A program made the position numbers and the translations under genes. DNA of 64,000 bases, from the NCBI GenBank assembly GCA_002007465.1, contig LNAC01000101.1:2610258-2674257 (forward strand), in the 5' to 3' direction. The stretch comes from Ailurus styani (taxonomy: Eukaryota; Chordata; Mammalia; Carnivora; Ailuridae). The notes beneath the pieces are model-generated. The model saw only the letters and a list, made by a program, of their open reading frames with translations, was not told the origin of the DNA and did no database searches. Positions 34,067 to 46,905 of this stretch are shown one piece after another (the stretch's first letter is position 1; the number at the start of each line of letters is the position of its first letter).

Positions 34067-34874
34067 AAAAGAACCAACAATGAGAAAATAGCAAAATTTA
34101 TAACTGATGAGCAAAGAATCACTCAAATATAACTGCTTCTGCATAATGTACAAAAGCCCAGAATCAAACAAACAAACAAGCAAACAAACAAAAAAAGCCC
34201 AAAATCCCATACAATCTTAATATGAGACAGAATTAAAGTCATGTTAAGGTTCATTCTTGCTTTACTCATGAAGAGTTCATATATACAGATTATCTTTAAA
34301 CATCAAGAGAAAAAATTTGTTTAGACACATGTGAAAATTTCAAGGTAACAAAAGAGCTCAATTTCATGTATCATTAGGGAAATACAAATCTGAACCACAA
34401 TGTGATACCCACCAGGATGACTAAAATGGAAAAGACAGAAGTTATCAAGAGATGACGAGGATGTGAAGTATCCACAGATGCTTCTCAGGTACAAAAGATG
34501 GCACAACCACTGTTGGAAACTGTCAATATTTACTTAAACCCTATGTTCATGCCGTGACCAAGCAATTCCCCTCCAAGATATATACTCGACAGAAATGCAG
34601 ACATCCATTCCACAAAAGACATGTACTAGAATGTTCACAGCAGCACTATCTGTGATATCCCCAAACTGCAAACAAGCCAAATATCAATCATGTAAAATGG
34701 GTATCGACCTTGAGGATATAAACTCAATGGAATACAAATAGCAATGAGAGTGGACAACCCACAGCTACACTCAGGAATATAGACAAACCACACAACTCTA
34801 ATGTTGATGGAAAGAAGCTGGATATAAAAGAGTACATACTATATGATTCTATTGATAGAAAGTATGAAAATAGG

Positions 34875-35084
34875 GCGCCTGGGTGGCTCAGTGGGTTAAA
34901 GCCTCTGCTTTTGGCTCAGGTCATGATCTCAGGGTCCTGGGATCGAGGCCCACATTGGGCTCTCTGCTCACCAGGGAGCCTGCTTCCCCCTCTCTCTCTC
35001 TGCCTGCCTCTCTGCCTCCTTGTGATCTCTCTCCCTCTGTGAAATAAATAAATAAAATCTTTAAAAAAAATCACATTAAAAAAA
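34875..35084 (+). mobile_element. SINEC with interrupted poly-A
   Basis: 18-bp TSD agaaagtatgaaaatagg at 34857-34874 and 35085-35102. The tail holds a TCACATT interruption. Confidence 0.95.
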
Positions 35085-35314
35085 AGAAAGTATGAAAATA
35101 GGTAAAACTAATCTATTCTGTTAGAAATCAAGATAGGGGTTATCCTTGGTGGTGGGCCACATGAGGGCAGATTCTGGAGTGTTGGAAAGGTGGTTTCTTA
35201 TTTGGAGTGCTGAGTATGTGTGTGTTCAGCCTGTCAAAATTCATGGAGTCATATGCTTAACACGTGTGTACCTTTACACATTTATATTGTACCTCCATAA
35301 AAAAAACTGCCTCC

Positions 35315-36475
35315 AAATTTAAAGGTGCCTGCCACAGAGCAGAAATAATATCTGTAATTTCCGTGTCTTGAGAGGAAGAACACAGAATAAGAAAAACTCA
35401 GGCAATCCAACAAAAAGTAGGAAAGGGACGGTGGCTGGCAGGAATAAGCAGAAGAAACAGAAAATATAAAATAAGATGGCAAGAAGCAGCTTCTAAATAT
35501 CAGTAACTGAAATAAATATAAATGGGTTAAAGCTGCTACATGAAAGGCAAAGATTTCACACCCATTAAGACAGATGCTGTTAGGATGCCTTCGTGGCTCA
35601 GTGGGTTAAAGCCTCTGCCTGTGGCTCAGGTCATGATCTCAGGGTCCTGGGATCGAGGCCCGCATCAGGCTCCCTGCTCAGCAGGGAGCCTGCTTCCTCC
35701 TCTCTTTCTGCCTGCCTCTCTGCCTACTTGTAATCTCTCTCTCCCTCTCTGTCAAATAAATAAATAAAATCTTAAAAAAAAAAAAGACAGATGCTGTTAA
35801 AAACCCCCAGAAAATAATAAGTGTTGGAGAGAATGTGGAGACACTGGAATCCTTGTGCCCTGTTGGTTGGGATTGCAAAATGGTGCAGCTGCTATGAGAA
35901 ATAGTTTGGCCGTTTCTTGAAAAGTTGAATATAGAATTACCATAGGACTCACAATTCCACTTCTGGGTAGATGCCCAAAAGCATTGAGAGTGGGGTCTCA
36001 AAGAGATATTTGTACACTCATATTCATAGCAGCATTATTCACAACAGCTAAAATATGGAAGCAACTGAGAAATGAAATCATAGGCAAAATGTGTTGTATA
36101 TATACACAATGGAATATTACTCAGCTGAAAAGGAAGAAAATGCTGACACATGCTATGACACTGAGTGACCTGAGGACATTATGCTAAGTGGAATAAGCCA
36201 GTCACAAAAAGACAAATACTACATGAGGTAGTTTATGAGGTTCCTAGAACAGGAAAATTCATAAAGACAGAAAGTAGAGTGCTGGTTACGAGGAGCTGGG
36301 GGGAGAAGGGTTGTTTAGTTGTTGTTTAATGGGTATAGAATTTCAATTTTGCAAGATGAAAAAGTTCTGGAGATTGGTTGCACAATAATGTGAATACACT
36401 AAATACTAGTGAACTGTACACTTACAGATGTTAAGATAGTCAATTTTATGTGTATTTTACCATAATTTTTTAAAA
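35315..36475 (+). repeat. Old L1M 3' end
   Basis: From about 35550 the order is L1M 3': 'gtgttggagagaatgtggag', 'cacaattccacttctgggta', 'cagcagcattattcacaaca', 'tggaatattactcagctgaa' and 'gtgaactgtacacttacag'. The preceding 240 bp is less clear. Confidence 0.7.
35583..35783 (+). mobile_element. SINEC inside L1M
   Basis: 16-bp TSD aagacagatgctgtta at 35567-35582 and 35784-35799. Head mutated (GGATGCCTTCGTGGCTCAG). Confidence 0.95.
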
Positions 36476-36817
36476 ACACAAACGTTAAGTAATAAAACGA
36501 AATCTAGCTATAAGCTAATTGCAAGAATAAGAGATAAAACACAGAAAATTGAAAATAAATGACTATAAAAATATAAGCCAGATAAAAAATAAAGCTGATA
36601 TAGCAGTATTAATAACCAAGAAAACAGAATCAAAAGCAAAAACAATTAAATAAAATAGATAGCTATTTATTCCCCAAAGGTACAAGAAACTGTAAGAATC
36701 ATAAAGCTTTCAAGTGTCTAAAAATATAGTTTCAAAAATACATGTAAATATATAAACACTATTTATGGGTGGCCTGTAAACATACCTATTACAAAACCAA
36801 TAGAAATAGAACAAAAG

Positions 36818-37015
36818 AGGGGCACCTGGGTGGCTCAGTGGGTTAAGCTTCTGCCTTCGGCTCAGGTCATGATCTCAGGGTCCTGGGATCGAGCGCCGCA
36901 TCGGGCTCTCTGCTCGGCAGGGAGCCTGCTTCCCCCTCTCCCTCTGCCTGCTTCTCTGCCTACTTGTGATCTCTCTCTCTGTGTCAAATAAATAAATAAA
37001 ATCTTAAAAAAAAAA
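36818..37015 (+). mobile_element. SINEC
   Basis: 16-bp TSD agaaatagaacaaaag at 36802-36817 and 37016-37031. Confidence 0.95.
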
Positions 37016-37811
37016 AGAAATAGAACAAAAGAAACCCACTGGGAATCATAGTAGAAATCAAATGCAAGTCTCAGAATCAACAGGTCAAACAGAGAAAAAA
37101 TAAGCTAAGGAGACAGAGAACATAATTTGTAACTAATAAATTTGAGATAAATCTATAATTTTGTACAGGGAAATGTCACAAAGCTGACAGCTCATTAGAT
37201 TACAAAGTAATTTCTGCTCTTTTTTTAATCTCCTTCTTTCTTTCAACAACGCGGCAGAAGAGAGATCCCAAAGCCTTTCAACACAAAACATCTTTAAAAA
37301 CTGCTAGAAAAACAATAACACCTTTGAAATCAATGGCTTAGAGAAACCTGGTGAAGCCGAAATTCAAGAGTGCAGGCAAAATAAAGGCATTTTCAGATAT
37401 TATAAAAACAGAGAATGCATCATCACTGCAGGAATTTCTAAAGAGTGTACGTCGGGGAAAAGGAAAATGATCCAAAGAGGAATATCATGATCTAAAAAAC
37501 GATGAAGAGTGAAGAAAGGAGGTAAACAGGTAGATAAATCTAATAAATATTGACCTGGAATATCAGTATAATAGTAACATCAGCAATAATGTCCAATTTA
37601 AAGAGTTAAAGTAAAAACAGAGCTTAGGATCAAATGGGAGGTGACTGGCATGAAAACATTAGATGTCCTTGCCTTATTCAGGACTGATTACATCAATGAT
37701 GGAAGCCATCAAATTCAAAAGGCTAGAACTTGCAGACATAAACTGAAATTAAGTAGCAAGACAGATTGAGAACATAAGTGAATGACATAGAAAAATAAAA
37801 TTAACGGGATT

Positions 37812-38004
37812 TTTTTAAGGTTTTATGTATTTATTTGAGAGAGAGAGAGAGAGAGCAGAAGCGAGGGGAGCAGCAGAGGGAGAGGGAGAAGTAGGCTCCC
37901 TGCTGAGCGGGGAGGCTGATGCTGGGCTCGGATCCCAGGACTTTGAGATCATGACCTGACGCAGAAGGCAGACGCTTAACTAACTGAGCCACCCAGGCAC
38001 CCCC
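37812..38004 (-). mobile_element. SINEC, antisense, older subtype
   Basis: TSD aaaattaac(gg/ca)gatt at 37797-37811 and 38006-38020. Confidence 0.92.
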
Positions 38005-40214
38005 TAAAATTAACCAGATTAATCAGTAAATCCAGAAACTGGTGCTTTGAAAAGATAATAAAATAAGCAAGCATGAATCAAGCCTGACCAATAAAAAAAG
38101 GAGAAAAGGCATGCACACGAAACTGTGAACAAGACAGGCAACATACCACAGATGTAGAAGAGCTATTTTCTTACAACAGAAGACTATAAACAACATTATG
38201 CTAACACATATTAAATTTCAATAGCGTTGATGATTTTCTGGGAAGATGTAAAGTATTAGATTGACTTTGAAGAAACAGAAAACCTGAGAAAAATCAGTGA
38301 TCATGGAAAAAATAGAAAAGTGTTAAGTACTGATACCAACTTCTTAAAAAATATTATCACCAGCAGCCGAGGCAGCCTGCGGTCAGATTCTGCCAAACTT
38401 CAAAGAACAGATAATTCTTCTGCTCCAGAGCATAGAACATGGTGGAAAATTTTCCAGCTGAATCAGCGAGGACAGCCTAACGCTAATTATGAGCTCAGAC
38501 CCAAAAAAGGGGGCGAGTTCCTTTTTTGGATATACCGATCTCACTTATAAATATAAATACCAAAACTCTAATTAAATGTTAGCTCACTGAATCTATCAAA
38601 CAGCTCAAAAGTGGATTTTAAATTATCCCAGGATTTTAGACACCGAAAATCCAGCAGCAGCATCACCTATGTTATCAATTTTAAGAAGAAATCTACATGG
38701 GCATATCAATATATGCTCTATGCAAGAACTCGGGGTAAAAAAAATCAGTATCTACCCCTAACTTTTTAAACTCTTAGTAATCAGGCATAAATGAAAACTT
38801 ACTTAATGTGATAAAAATATATTTAGTGAAGATCCCATGGGAGCATTCCCCTAAAACCAAGCCCAAAATAGTCAACACTGTGGAGAAGATGGTCGATGGA
38901 AAATAAGAAATAAAAAGTGCAAACACTGCTAAGAGACAGCTGCTGCTTCTTAACAGATGATGAGATTATTTACCTAGAAGAGCCAAACAAACCAACTGAA
39001 AAACTATTCAAACTGATAAGAGTTTAGTAAGAATGCTCAGCTTCAGATGTAGTCTTAGCTACCAAATTAAACGTGCTAGCTTTTGAGAGTTACTCACGCA
39101 AAGCTATTTTCTGTAGAGTAAGAAATTAGGGTTACAAACTTTTGCTCCTTCTCTCCTATCTCAAACGGTGACATACCATCCAGCCTGAAACTGGATAACA
39201 AAAATCTTCTCAAACCAAAACTGCTCCTGAAGGGTTGAGTTGTGACTCGACTCAAAAACACTTTATCTCCTGCCCCCAGCTACCGCAGTTACTGATGGAT
39301 AAGCATGTCAACCAGTCCAACGTAATTCTTCCGATAGAGGGCAAGGAAGAGCACCTTCAGAAGAATATTTTTTTCAAACCTTATACTGCTTATTATATAA
39401 ACTTGCTTGCTGGCAATCGAAGCTCGCACAAAATAAAAATAAGATATTCGGGGGGTCAAACTTGCTTTAAAAAAATAAGGACGTAAAATTAATTTTATTT
39501 CAAAGATATTTGGGAAGGAGGTCGCTCCTGTTGCACTCCTGGCAGGCTCCGCATCGCCGGCCACCCCTGAGCATCCAAACGGTCCCCCAAGGCTCCCCAG
39601 GTACACTGCGCGGTGGCACCGCCAGCCGACCCGGGAGACGCGGGGCCAGAGCCTTCCCCGGTCACCCCAGGCCAACAAGGGGGGCCGGAGCTCTGTGCAC
39701 GCGGAGGACGGCCAAGGGTTCCTCGGTCCCCGACACGCACAGCATCCTCAGGACAGCACCAGGGAGGGTGCGGGAGGCTCGGGGGACCCCGGGGAGCCCC
39801 GGTCGGGCGTGCCCACGCACCTGTCCCACCCCGGCGAGGGGTGGGGGCGCCTCTCAGGGCCGCAGTCCTCTGGAGTCACCTGGCCCTCCGTCCTGGGCTT
39901 CTGCGCCAACCCCCGGGGCCCGGAGGGGAGGGGGGCGGCCCCCTGCCGCTGCCACCTGCGGCACGGGTCCCGCAGCTCCCGGGCTGGGTGGGAAGGACGG
40001 GGTGGGACGTCCGTCCCGGGCTGGGGGCGGCACCCTCCGGGCGGAGGGGGACCGGGGCCACCGCGGCGACAACGGCAGCGGAGTCGTCCCTCTCAGACGG
40101 ACCGTCCTGCGCCCCCGCTCCCGGACCCTCGGACCCCAGGGCTTGCCGGCTCGAGCCGGGAAGACGACGCAGCTGAGGCGCAGAGGAGCCGGCGACCCGC
40201 GCCGCTCTACTCAC

Positions 40215-40380
40215 CCGCTCCGCTAGCTACAGCCGCGCCGCCGCCGCAGCCCGCAGCCGCCGCAGCTCCCCGCGCGTACGGATGCTCCGCGAAAGGTCCC
40301 TGGGATCCCTCCGGCGCCTCCGGGAGCCGCCTCCAGGGGGCGGGCGCGAGCCGGCGCGGGGCATGCTGGGAGTTGTAGTC
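40215..40380 (-). other. Candidate non-coding first exon of an unidentified gene
   Basis: Downstream of the ZNF143-type site on the minus strand, a GC-rich segment runs to a near-consensus splice donor, CGG|GTGAGT, with GT at 40214-40213. The only ATG in it (40363) starts a short frame that ends in TAG just before the donor, so the exon would be 5'UTR with an upstream ORF. If right, the gene extends leftward and its first intron covers much of the window's left part. The orientation rests only on motif position and donor, so a plus-strand gene is not excluded. Confidence 0.4.
40358..40380 (-). promoter_or_regulatory. ZNF143/THAP11-type site (ACTACAA-TCCCAGCATGC)
   Basis: On the minus strand the sequence reads ACTACAACTCCCAGCATGC, a near-perfect copy of the well-known ACTACAANTCCCAGNATGC promoter motif bound by ZNF143 (Staf) and THAP11. 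This motif is typically found within about 100 bp of CpG-island transcription starts. Confidence 0.85.
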
Positions 40381-40545
40381 CTGGGGCCTCTGCGTCTTCA
40401 CCCTCTGCCGCCCTCCATCCAAAAACTGGGGGTGGTCCTTTCTTCCCCGGTCCTTCTTTGGTCTCTCTTGAGCTCGTCTCCCCTGCTGACTGATAAATGC
40501 TGAAGCGCCCGGGCGAGCCCTGGGCCTCCTCTGCTTACTCTAGAT

Positions 40546-40725
40546 CAGTGGTTTGCAAAGTACGTTACCTGGACCAGCAGCTCCAGCATCAATCATTTGG
40601 GAACTTGATAGGAAAGCAAATTCTCCATCACAGGGAGGCTCTTCCATTTTAACTGTATTAAAAACTGGAGTTGGACCCAGGAATCTGCATTTTGCAAATC
40701 CTTCAAGCGATTCTCATTGCTCTAC
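40546..40725 (+). mobile_element. MER5A-like hAT (Charlie) non-autonomous DNA transposon
   Basis: 'gatcagtggtttgcaaagta', 'ggaccagcagctccagcatc', 'gggaacttgataggaaagca' and 'ggacccaggaatctgcattt' reproduce the MER5A order (CAGTGGTTCTCAAAGT ... GGACCAGCAGCATCAGCATC ... AATTCTC). Old and diverged. Confidence 0.8.
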
Positions 40726-40729
40726 ACAC

Positions 40730-41242
40730 CACAGCCCCTTGCCAAGTTACTTAACATTACTAAGCCAAGGCATTAGCTACCCACACTCATACACACATAT
40801 CCTTATGTCCCTAGGTACACGGAGGCCACCCAGGCAGTTGATGTCCCAGCCTCGACCTCTCCCCTGACTCCAGCCCTCATTGTCTCAGTGTCCACCCAAC
40901 ATCTCCTCTAGACCCTCAGAGACACCAGAAATCCAACAGGGTCAAGACCAAATTCATGATCTTTACTTCCCTCACTCTGGTTCTCCTCCATTGTGAAAAC
41001 TGTCCACTGTGTTTATAGACATGGAAGTCACTTAAAACTGTAGTGAAAGCTACAGGGGTGCAATGCCAGGAAGCCTGAGTAATATTTGAAGGAGAGAGGA
41101 TCAAATGAGGAGGGAATAATGGAGGCAGGAAGAAGAGCCAACTCACACAAGATGTGTGGAGAGAGGAGGGAGAGGTACTGGTAGTCGGAGATGGAAGAGC
41201 AGCTGAGGATTTTTTTTAAGATGTTTAAGTATTTATGAAAAG
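40730..41242. other. No gene recognised
   Basis: Mixed-composition sequence just right of the CpG island; no exon-like frame with splice signals was convincing. Confidence 0.4.
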
Positions 41243-41266
41243 AATCCTGTTGAGAAGGGTGCCCAG

Positions 41267-41492
41267 GGCACCTGGGTGGCTCAGTGGGTTAAAGCCTCTG
41301 CCTTCAGCTCCAGGTCATGATCCCAACATCCTGGGATTGAGGCCTGCATCGGGCTCCCTGCTCAGCGGGGAGCCTGCTTCCTCCTCTCTCTGTCTGCCTC
41401 TCTGCCTACTTGTGATGTCTCTCTCTCTGTCAAGTAAATAAAAAAATATATTAAAAAATAATAATAATAAAAATTAAAAAAGAGAGAGAGAG
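41267..41492 (+). mobile_element. SINEC, first of a tandem trio
   Basis: Runs from GGGCACCTGGGTGGCTCAG to an AATAAT/AAATTA-rich tail ending in a GA run. Upstream is the target word aatcctgttgag (41243-41254). Confidence 0.9.
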
Positions 41493-41677
41493 GGTTGCCT
41501 GGGTGGCTCAGTCAGTTAAGTGGCTACCTTCGGCTCAGGTCATGACCCAGGGTCTTGCATCAGGCTCCCTGCTCAGCGGGGAGCCTGCTTCTCCCTCTCC
41601 CACTCCCCCTGCTTGTGTGTCCCTCTCTCACTGTGTCTCTCTCTGTCAACTAAATATATAAAATCTTAAAAAAAAAA
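41493..41677 (+). mobile_element. SINEC, second of a tandem trio
   Basis: Head GGTTGCCTGGGTGGCTCAG directly abuts the tail of the previous copy. It ends in poly-A followed by aatcctgttg (41678-41687). Confidence 0.9.
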
Positions 41678-41687
41678 AATCCTGTTG

Positions 41688-41889
41688 GGCGCCTGGGTGG
41701 CTCAGTGGGTTAAAGCCTCTGCTTTCGGCCCAGGTCATGATCTCAGGGTCCTGGGATCGAGGCCCACATCGGGCTCCCTGCTCAGCAGGGAGCCTGCTTC
41801 CCCCTCTCTCTCTCTGCCTGCCTCTCTGCCTCCTTGTGATCTCTCTCCCGCTGTGAAATAAATAAATAAAATCTTTAAAAAAAAAAAAA
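41688..41889 (+). mobile_element. SINEC, third of a tandem trio
   Basis: Bounded by aatcctgttg at 41678-41687 and aatcctgttgag at 41890-41901, so it used the target word already present at 41243. Confidence 0.94.
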
Positions 41890-41904
41890 AATCCTGTTGA
41901 GGAG

Positions 41905-43328
41905 AGCTTCCAACACCCACCTCTACAGGAGAGGAAAAGGTATTCCTACTGTATGATTCCTGAAAAGACTGTATATATGTGAGGAGGGAGGTGGAGTCCC
42001 AGGTATAAGTTAGAGGGATGAGTCTAGATTAGTGGTTCTCAACCAGGGGTGTGATTCACACCCCTGACCCTGACCCAGGAAAATACAGCGATGTCTGGAG
42101 ACATTTTTGTTGTCATGACTAGGGGTGGTATGGGCATCTAATGGGTAGAGGCCAGGGATGCTGATAAACATTCTGCAATGCACAGGACAGTCCCCCACAA
42201 CAAAGAATGTTCCAGCATCAAATATCAGTAGTGCTGAAGCTGAGAAACTCTAGCTTAGACAGTAGTCTCTTCTGTTGGAAGAGGTGGGAAGAAAGGGAGA
42301 AGACAAAAAACAGAGTTTTCTCTGGAAAAGAAGAGAGGAAGTTGTCTATGAGGACAGATAGGTGTGGTGTGTGTGTGAGAGAGAGAGAAAGAAAGAGAGA
42401 GAAATGCTGAATCGTGGTATCTAAGCTGAGTAATACGAGAAGTAGAGGCAGGAGATTGCTGAATGGTGGGGAAGAAGTAGTGGGTTGAACAGACCGGGAT
42501 TTTGGATGAGGGTCAGAGATTTATTTGTCTTATTGGAGTAATTAAAAAAGCAAGCTGGAGAGGAGCTTCTGGTAAGAGAATAGGGATGGTTGCTGATGAT
42601 CGGGTCAGGATGTGAGGATGGATGGCTGACGTGGCGTGGAGGCAGGACGAGGGATTATTTGCATGTACTTTGTGCAGTGAGCAGGGCAGCCCCGGCCAGA
42701 GCAGTGGGGGGAACAGAGGAGCTGAAGTCATGCACATAGATATGGAAATATCCATACACATGGCGGAAAACTTTTTGCATCGCTGCGAGTGACCTCTTAG
42801 GTGAATAAGAAAGTAGGTAGATATCAGCAAGGGGAGAGGGTGGCAATGTCACGTGACTGAAATCTTAAAGAAGCAGGACTTTGGACAAGGGTTCGAGGAG
42901 CAGGGTCTTAGAGAACAACAGGCTCCAGAGTTCTCAGGAGCCGTGTTTCAGCGAAGACAGAGCTGGAGACACTGTGTTTGAGGATACAGCACAATATACA
43001 GTATGTGAGGCAGAAGTTCCAGATGATTCTAGGTCAGTATGGGAAGAGCTTAGGAGGTAGGTTCACAGAAGGACGAGGCAGCAGTGAGGGGGAGCAGAGC
43101 ATGGTGGGACACAGAGGTAGGATAGCGTCTTATATTTTGGAAGTTGACTGATGAAAACAGGGATGAAACATGAAGACTGAGCCTCAAGATCAAACAGTTT
43201 GCCTCACTGCCCAGGGTAGAGGGCTGAGGAGACATCGATCCTTGCCCATTGCTTTCTCTGAGAGACCTGTGACAACAGTCTCCTAATATGGAAATAATAA
43301 GTCTTACTTATAATAAGTTTCTAATACA
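41905..43328. other. Low-repeat sequence with one hAT element and a (GT)(GA) run
   Basis: Apart from the element at 42025-42255 and a simple (GT)n(GA)n at 42362-42405, the stretch is purine-rich non-coding sequence. It resembles old dispersed repeats but no family can be named. Open frames are short. Confidence 0.4.
42025..42255 (+). mobile_element. hAT-Charlie MITE (MER20-like)
   Basis: 'agtggttctcaaccaggggt', 'gatgtctggagacatttttg', 'gggtagaggccagggatgct', 'caatgcacaggacagtcccc' and the closing 'gctgagaaactct' follow the order of this common element, including its inverted termini (AGTGGTTCTCA / TGAGAAACTCT). Confidence 0.8.
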
Positions 43329-43330
43329 AA

Positions 43331-43533
43331 TTTTTTAAAGATGTGTTTATTTATTTTAGAGAGAGAGGTGAGCTGGGGGAGGGGCAGAGGGGGAGGGAGA
43401 GAGGGAATCTTGAGCAGACGCTGCATTGATCATGGAGCCCAACGCAGGGCTTGATCTCACAACCCTGAGATCACGACCTGAGCTGAGACCAAGAGTCAGA
43501 CGTTGGACAGACTGAGCCACCAGGCACCCCCCC
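43331..43533 (-). mobile_element. Older SINEC subtype, antisense
   Basis: Antisense tail 'aaagatgtgtttatttattt' to head 'actgagccaccaggcacccc'; imperfect flanking repeat caaattttt / taaaattttt. Confidence 0.85.
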
Positions 43534-43671
43534 CGCACAGTAAAATTTTTAATTTATTTCTGGAATAAGCTTACATGTCATGCTTTTTTTCTTTAGTGCA
43601 TGGCTGATTCTGTTTGCTTATACTTAGGATATCTACACTGATCTTTTTTTTTTTTTTAAGATTTTATTTAT

Positions 43672-43865
43672 TTAGGGGCGCCTGTGTGGCTCAGTCAGTT
43701 AAGCATCTGCCTTCTGCTCAGGTCATGATCCCAGAGTCCTGGGATCGAGCCCCACATTGGGCTCCCTGCTCGGTGGGAAGCCTGCTTCTCCCTCTCCTGC
43801 TCCCCCTACTTGTGTTCCTCTCTCTCTGTGTCTCTTTCTGTCAAATAAATAAAATCTTTAAAAAA
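43672..43865 (+). mobile_element. SINEC inserted in the tail of an antisense SINEC
   Basis: 14-bp TSD aagattttatttat at 43658-43671 and 43866-43879, that is, in the A-tail of the outer element. Confidence 0.92.
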
Positions 43866-43879
43866 AAGATTTTATTTAT

Positions 43880-43984
43880 ATAAATATATTTATAATCTAT
43901 TTATACATTATATATTTTATATACTTATATTTATTTTATTTATATTTTACTTCTTTATTTAATTTTTTATTTAATTTATTTTTT
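43880..43984. repeat. AT-rich tail expansion
   Basis: About 105 bp of almost pure A/T (TATATTTA-, TTTAATTT-type words) within the outer SINE's tail. Confidence 0.85.
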
Positions 43985-44307
43985 TGACAGAGAGACGCAG
44001 CGAGAGAGGGAACACAAGCAGGGGGAGTGGGAGAGGGAGAAGCAGGCTTCCCGCTGAGCGGGCCTTCCAATGCGGGGCTCAAACCCAAGACCTCATGACC
44101 TAAGCTAAAGGCAGACGCTTAGGGACTGAGCCACCCAGCGCCCCAATACACTGATATTCAAACGTGAGTGTAACCTATTATTTTCTTCTTGAACGTCTAG
44201 TGATGTCGGTTTTCAGAACCCATGTTATACTCACATCATTAAAAAAAAAAAAATCGAAGCTTTGGTTGCTTGTTTTTATCCTGGAGCAATTGAAGGAGCT
44301 GTAGGAC

Positions 44308-45993
<1,686 letters not shown>

Positions 45994-46905
45994 CTTTGAG
46001 GCTTGATCATTGCTTGGGTGAACATTTCTGGGCCTGATGCTTTCGTTGGGGAGATAAGCCTTTGATCATCTTCTTTATTTCTTCTGCAGTAATTTCACAA
46101 TTTAGATTTTTAAATCTCTTTTAGAGTCAATTTCGGAAAATCATATTTTTTTTACAACAAATTATCCAATTCATCCAGGTTTTCAAGTGTATTTGCGTTA
46201 AGTGGAGCAAAGTAGCCTTTTGCTGAACCTGTTCATTTCCCCTTAATTTCTTGTTTTGCATATGTTTACTTTCTTGATTATGTTACATTTCAAATTATAT
46301 TTTTCATTTTGGCTTGTAGATATATTTTTTCATTCTACCTTTTTTGTTCTTCTTTCCTAATTCGCTCATCTCTGCTTTTTATTAATTTATTTTTCTCTGC
46401 TTTCTTGACTGGTATTTTTGTCACTCACTTTTTGAGCTGGATGTTTACTTTTTCAATTTTTACTTGTAAATATAAGTATTTAAGGGTAAGAGACAGCCCT
46501 TTAGATATAATTAGGTATTACTTTTAATATATGCCAAAATGTCTGATGTTTCCTATCTCTGTTATTGTTATTTTGTGGAGATTCTAAAATTTTGGTGTTT
46601 GACTTGCCTTTGACATAGAGTTTTAAAGCTTCTGGTCTTTTGTTTCTGATTGGGTCATTAATGTTCAGTTTTATCTCATTGTGATCAGAGATGGGAGATC
46701 AATGTTGCCTTTACTACTTTGTATCTTTGAAATACCTGAGTTTTCTTTGTGGTCTAAATGAGGGTAGGTTTTTGTGACTGTTTTAAGAGCCCTGGAGAGG
46801 AATGCATATTCTCTGTTTTTCACATACAGATTTTGATATGTAGCAATGAGATATAACTTATTATGTCGTGCAGGCCTTCCATATCCTTACATGTAGTTCG
46901 ACCTG
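45994..46905 (-). repeat. Old L1M ORF2, antisense
   Basis: 'gaacatttctgggcctgatg', 'cttctgcagtaatttcacaa', 'tttatctcattgtgatcaga' and 'gaatgcatattctctgtttt' are antisense L1 ORF2 landmarks in the expected order. The same element resumes at 48604 beyond the LTR. Confidence 0.7.

Larger units (their letters stand above)
31200..35310 (+). repeat. Probable old L1M complex with several SINEs
   Basis: Between SINEs the text is L1M-like: for example 'tgtgatacccaccaggatga' near 34400, 'atgttcacagcagcactatc' near 34630, and an end near 35230-35300 ('cacgtgtgtacctttacaca'). The first kilobase may be an L1 5' part and is less certain. All frames are broken. Confidence 0.5.
36480..39150 (+). repeat. Very old L1 remnants with two SINEs
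   Basis: Segments near 38020-38250 ('aaccagattaatcagtaaat', 'acaacagaagactataaaca') and 38380-38470 ('gattctgccaaacttcaaag') follow old L1 ORF2 order. Elsewhere the match is loose. A plus-strand 76-codon frame (38320-38550) is part of this. Confidence 0.45.
39510..40400. promoter_or_regulatory. CpG island promoter
   Basis: About 0.9 kb of very GC-rich sequence with dense CpG, GC boxes such as gggggcgggc near 40336 and no TATA box, in an AT-rich region whose other sequence is CpG-poor. SINEs are absent from about 38005 to 41266. This is the signature of a housekeeping-type, possibly bidirectional promoter. Long overlapping open frames in every reading frame (up to 238 codons) are a composition effect and not coding evidence. 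The gene it serves is not identified. Confidence 0.88.
43643..44146 (-). mobile_element. SINEC, antisense, split by another SINE and an AT-rich expansion
   Basis: 9-bp TSD tacactgat at 43634-43642 and 44147-44155. Its A-tail region (plus-strand poly-T/TTTATT) holds an inserted sense SINE and an AT-rich run at 43880-43984. Confidence 0.9.
43534..44307 (-). repeat. Old L1M (antisense) carrying nested SINEs
   Basis: The non-SINE parts ('ctacactgatattcaaacgt', 'attattttcttcttgaacgt', 'atcctggagcaattgaagga') read as antisense old L1 ORF2 and continue to the right of the SMS retrocopy at 45994. Confidence 0.6.

Noticed and set aside
39510..40378. Long overlapping open frames (up to 238 codons) in the CpG island
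   Set aside because: All frames on both strands are open because of GC content; peptides are Pro/Gly/Arg/Ala-rich with no domain. Treated as promoter sequence.
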